From assembly GCA_031285645.1 (NCBI GenBank), contig JAITVU010000261.1, forward strand, positions 1 to 5,760: DNA of 5,760 nt, read 5' to 3'. Each line of letters starts with the position of its first letter. The first letter of the stretch is position 1. The translations under genes were made by a program, and so were the position numbers. This document shows positions 4,579 through 5,760 of this stretch, one piece after another. Source of the DNA: Oscillospiraceae bacterium. Lineage in GTDB: Bacteria; Bacillota; Clostridia; Oscillospirales; Ruminococcaceae. A model generated the notes under the pieces. The model worked only from the letters and a program-made list of their open reading frames with translations. It ran no database searches and was not told the origin of the DNA.

Positions 4579-5760
4579 GCTTTGTGTCCCTCCCCGTAGT
4601 AGGCTTTAAGGTACAGCTCTTTAAGTTCGCTCATCATCGGATAGCGCGGGTTCGCGCCGGTGCACTGGTCATCGAAGGCCTGTTCGACCATCTCATCGAG
4701 TGTGGCGAGGAAATCTTTCTCTTTGATGCCATAATCGGCAATGGTCTTTTTGACGCCGACTTTTTCTTTGAGCGTGTCAATGGCCTCGATCAGTTTCCCG
4801 ATGGTGTCGTCGTCATCTTTGCCCATGATGCCGCAGTAATTGGCGCATTCGACATAGCGCGCCTTGGCGTGCGGGTACTGGTACTGAGAGAATGTGCCCA
4901 TTTTAAACGGGGCGTCGGTCGCGTTAAAACGGATGACGTGATCGATCAAAATCGCGTTGGCCACGCCGTGCGGCAGATGATGGAACGCGCCGAGCTTGTG
5001 CGCCATGGAGTGGCAGATGCCGAGGAACGCGTTGGCAAAGGCCATACCGGCAAGCGTGGACGCGTTGGCCATTTTTTCCCGCGCGACGGGGTCGTTCTCC
5101 CCTTTTTCATACGCGGCAGGCAAATACTCAAAGATCAGCTTCATGGCTTTGAGCGCCGGTCCGTCGGTGTAATCCGTGGCCATGATGGACGCGTAGGCCT
5201 CAAGCGCATGCGTGAGCGCGTCAATGCCGGAAGCCGCCGTCAGGCTCTTGGGCTGCGTCATCATATTGTCGGTGTCGATAATCGCCATATTGGGCAGAAG
5301 CTCGTAGTCCGCGAGTGGGTATTTCGCGCCAGACTCCTCATCGGTGATGACGGCGAAGGGCGTCACCTCCGACCCTGTTCCGGATGATGTCGGGATCGCC
5401 ACAAAATAGGCCTTCTCACCCATTTTGGGGAACGTGTAAACACGTTTGCGGATATCCATGAAACGCATGGCCATATCCATAAAATCGGCTTCGGGATGTT
5501 CGTACAGCACCCACATAATTTTCGCTGCGTCCATCGCGGAACCGCCGCCGAGCGCGATGATGACATCAGGCTCAAACGAAAGCATGGCTTTTGCGCCTTC
5601 TTTGGCGCTGGCCAGGGTCGGATCCGGTTCAACCTGGTAGAAACAGGTATGCACCAAACCCATTTCGTCCAGCTTCGCTTCTAGGTTCTTTGTGTAGCCG
5701 TTCTGATACAGGAATGTATCTGTCACGATAAAAGCGCGTTTTTTGCCCATAACGGTACCG
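4575..5760 (-). CDS. adhE: Bifunctional aldehyde/alcohol dehydrogenase AdhE, alcohol-dehydrogenase domain (5' part beyond window)
   Basis: Iron-dependent alcohol dehydrogenase domain that reduces acetaldehyde to ethanol with NADH in anaerobic fermentation. Counting from the ATG at 5750 (391 residues): GGGSAMDAAK (68-77) binds NAD; TSSGTGSEVTPFAV (121-134) lines the active site; the iron ligands are Asp177, His181, His247 and His261; AFDDQCTGANPRYP (358-371) is the AdhE C-terminal signature. RFMDIRKR and YPLADYEL are typical of AdhE rather than of stand-alone alcohol dehydrogenases. The frame stays open upstream to the window edge (GTV before MGKKRAF), as in AdhE, where a comparable MGKKRAF segment lies inside the protein. 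No ribosome site is seen in the 10 bp before the ATG. The start is therefore judged internal, with an acetaldehyde dehydrogenase domain of about 450 residues expected outside. A stand-alone ADH starting at 5750 is the alternative. The stop overlaps the next gene by 4 bp. Confidence 0.9.
   Translation of the reverse strand, partial: GTVMGKKRAFIVTDTFLYQNGYTKNLEAKLDEMGLVHTCFYQVEPDPTLASAKEGAKAMLSFEPDVIIALGGGSAMDAAKIMWVLYEHPEADFMDMAMRFMDIRKRVYTFPKMGEKAYFVAIPTSSGTGSEVTPFAVITDEESGAKYPLADYELLPNMAIIDTDNMMTQPKSLTAASGIDALTHALEAYASIMATDYTDGPALKAMKLIFEYLPAAYEKGENDPVAREKMANASTLAGMAFANAFLGICHSMAHKLGAFHHLPHGVANAILIDHVIRFNATDAPFKMGTFSQYQYPHAKARYVECANYCGIMGKDDDDTIGKLIEAIDTLKEKVGVKKTIADYGIKEKDFLATLDEMVEQAFDDQCTGANPRYPMMSELKELYLKAYYGEGHKA
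4589..4593 (-). promoter_or_regulatory. Ribosome binding site of the phosphotransferase inside the end of adhE
   Basis: On the minus strand GGAGG (within GGGGAGGG) lies 10 nt before GTG 4578. It supports the GTG start and a GTGA stop-start overlap with adhE. Confidence 0.65.

Noticed and set aside
4563..5387. Long plus-strand open frame (274 codons) opposite adhE
   Set aside because: It is fully antisense to a clearly conserved dehydrogenase domain, shows no recognisable domain, and is explained by codon bias of the true gene.

Overview
The window reads like chromosomal DNA of an anaerobic Gram-positive bacterium of the class Clostridia, of moderate to high GC. The signs are a DUF3842-family gene, an AdhE-type aldehyde/alcohol dehydrogenase very close in sequence to clostridial AdhE, strong Bacillota-type Shine-Dalgarno sites, GTG and TTG starts, and a dipeptide/oligopeptide ABC transporter with two ATPase genes. 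The genus cannot be fixed from the sequence. No RNA gene, insertion sequence, CRISPR array or phage gene was seen.

Left part (1-3103, + strand): the 3' end of a peptide-importer operon. The order is a DppC/OppC-type permease (cut by the left edge), a DppD/OppD-type ATPase, a DppF/OppF-type ATPase, and a 77-residue protein with one C-terminal membrane segment. The two ATPases would form the heterodimer that powers uptake through the permease pair; the substrate-binding protein and the other permease lie outside the window. The genes are closely spaced except for a 281-bp gap between the two ATPase genes. That gap is full of short perfect hairpins. It includes a pair of mutually exclusive pairings, one of which ends in a T-run like an attenuator, and three consecutive three-base-loop hairpins just before the dppF ribosome binding site. 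This is the most unusual feature of the window.

Middle (3104-3828): a weak terminator after the small membrane gene, then a good sigma-A-type promoter with an extended -10 element. This drives a monocistronic DUF3842 gene of unknown function that starts with TTG. Downstream is about 125 bp without a convincing gene, then a perfect 16-bp inverted repeat that serves as terminator between the converging transcription units.

Right part (3829-5760, - strand): the alcohol-dehydrogenase domain of what is most likely a full bifunctional AdhE. Its reading frame stays open through the right edge, so the ATG at 5750 is probably internal. AdhE reduces acetyl-CoA to ethanol in fermentation. Its stop overlaps by 4 bp the GTG start of an APH/choline-kinase-fold phosphotransferase gene, which implies translational coupling of a small-molecule kinase to the fermentation enzyme.
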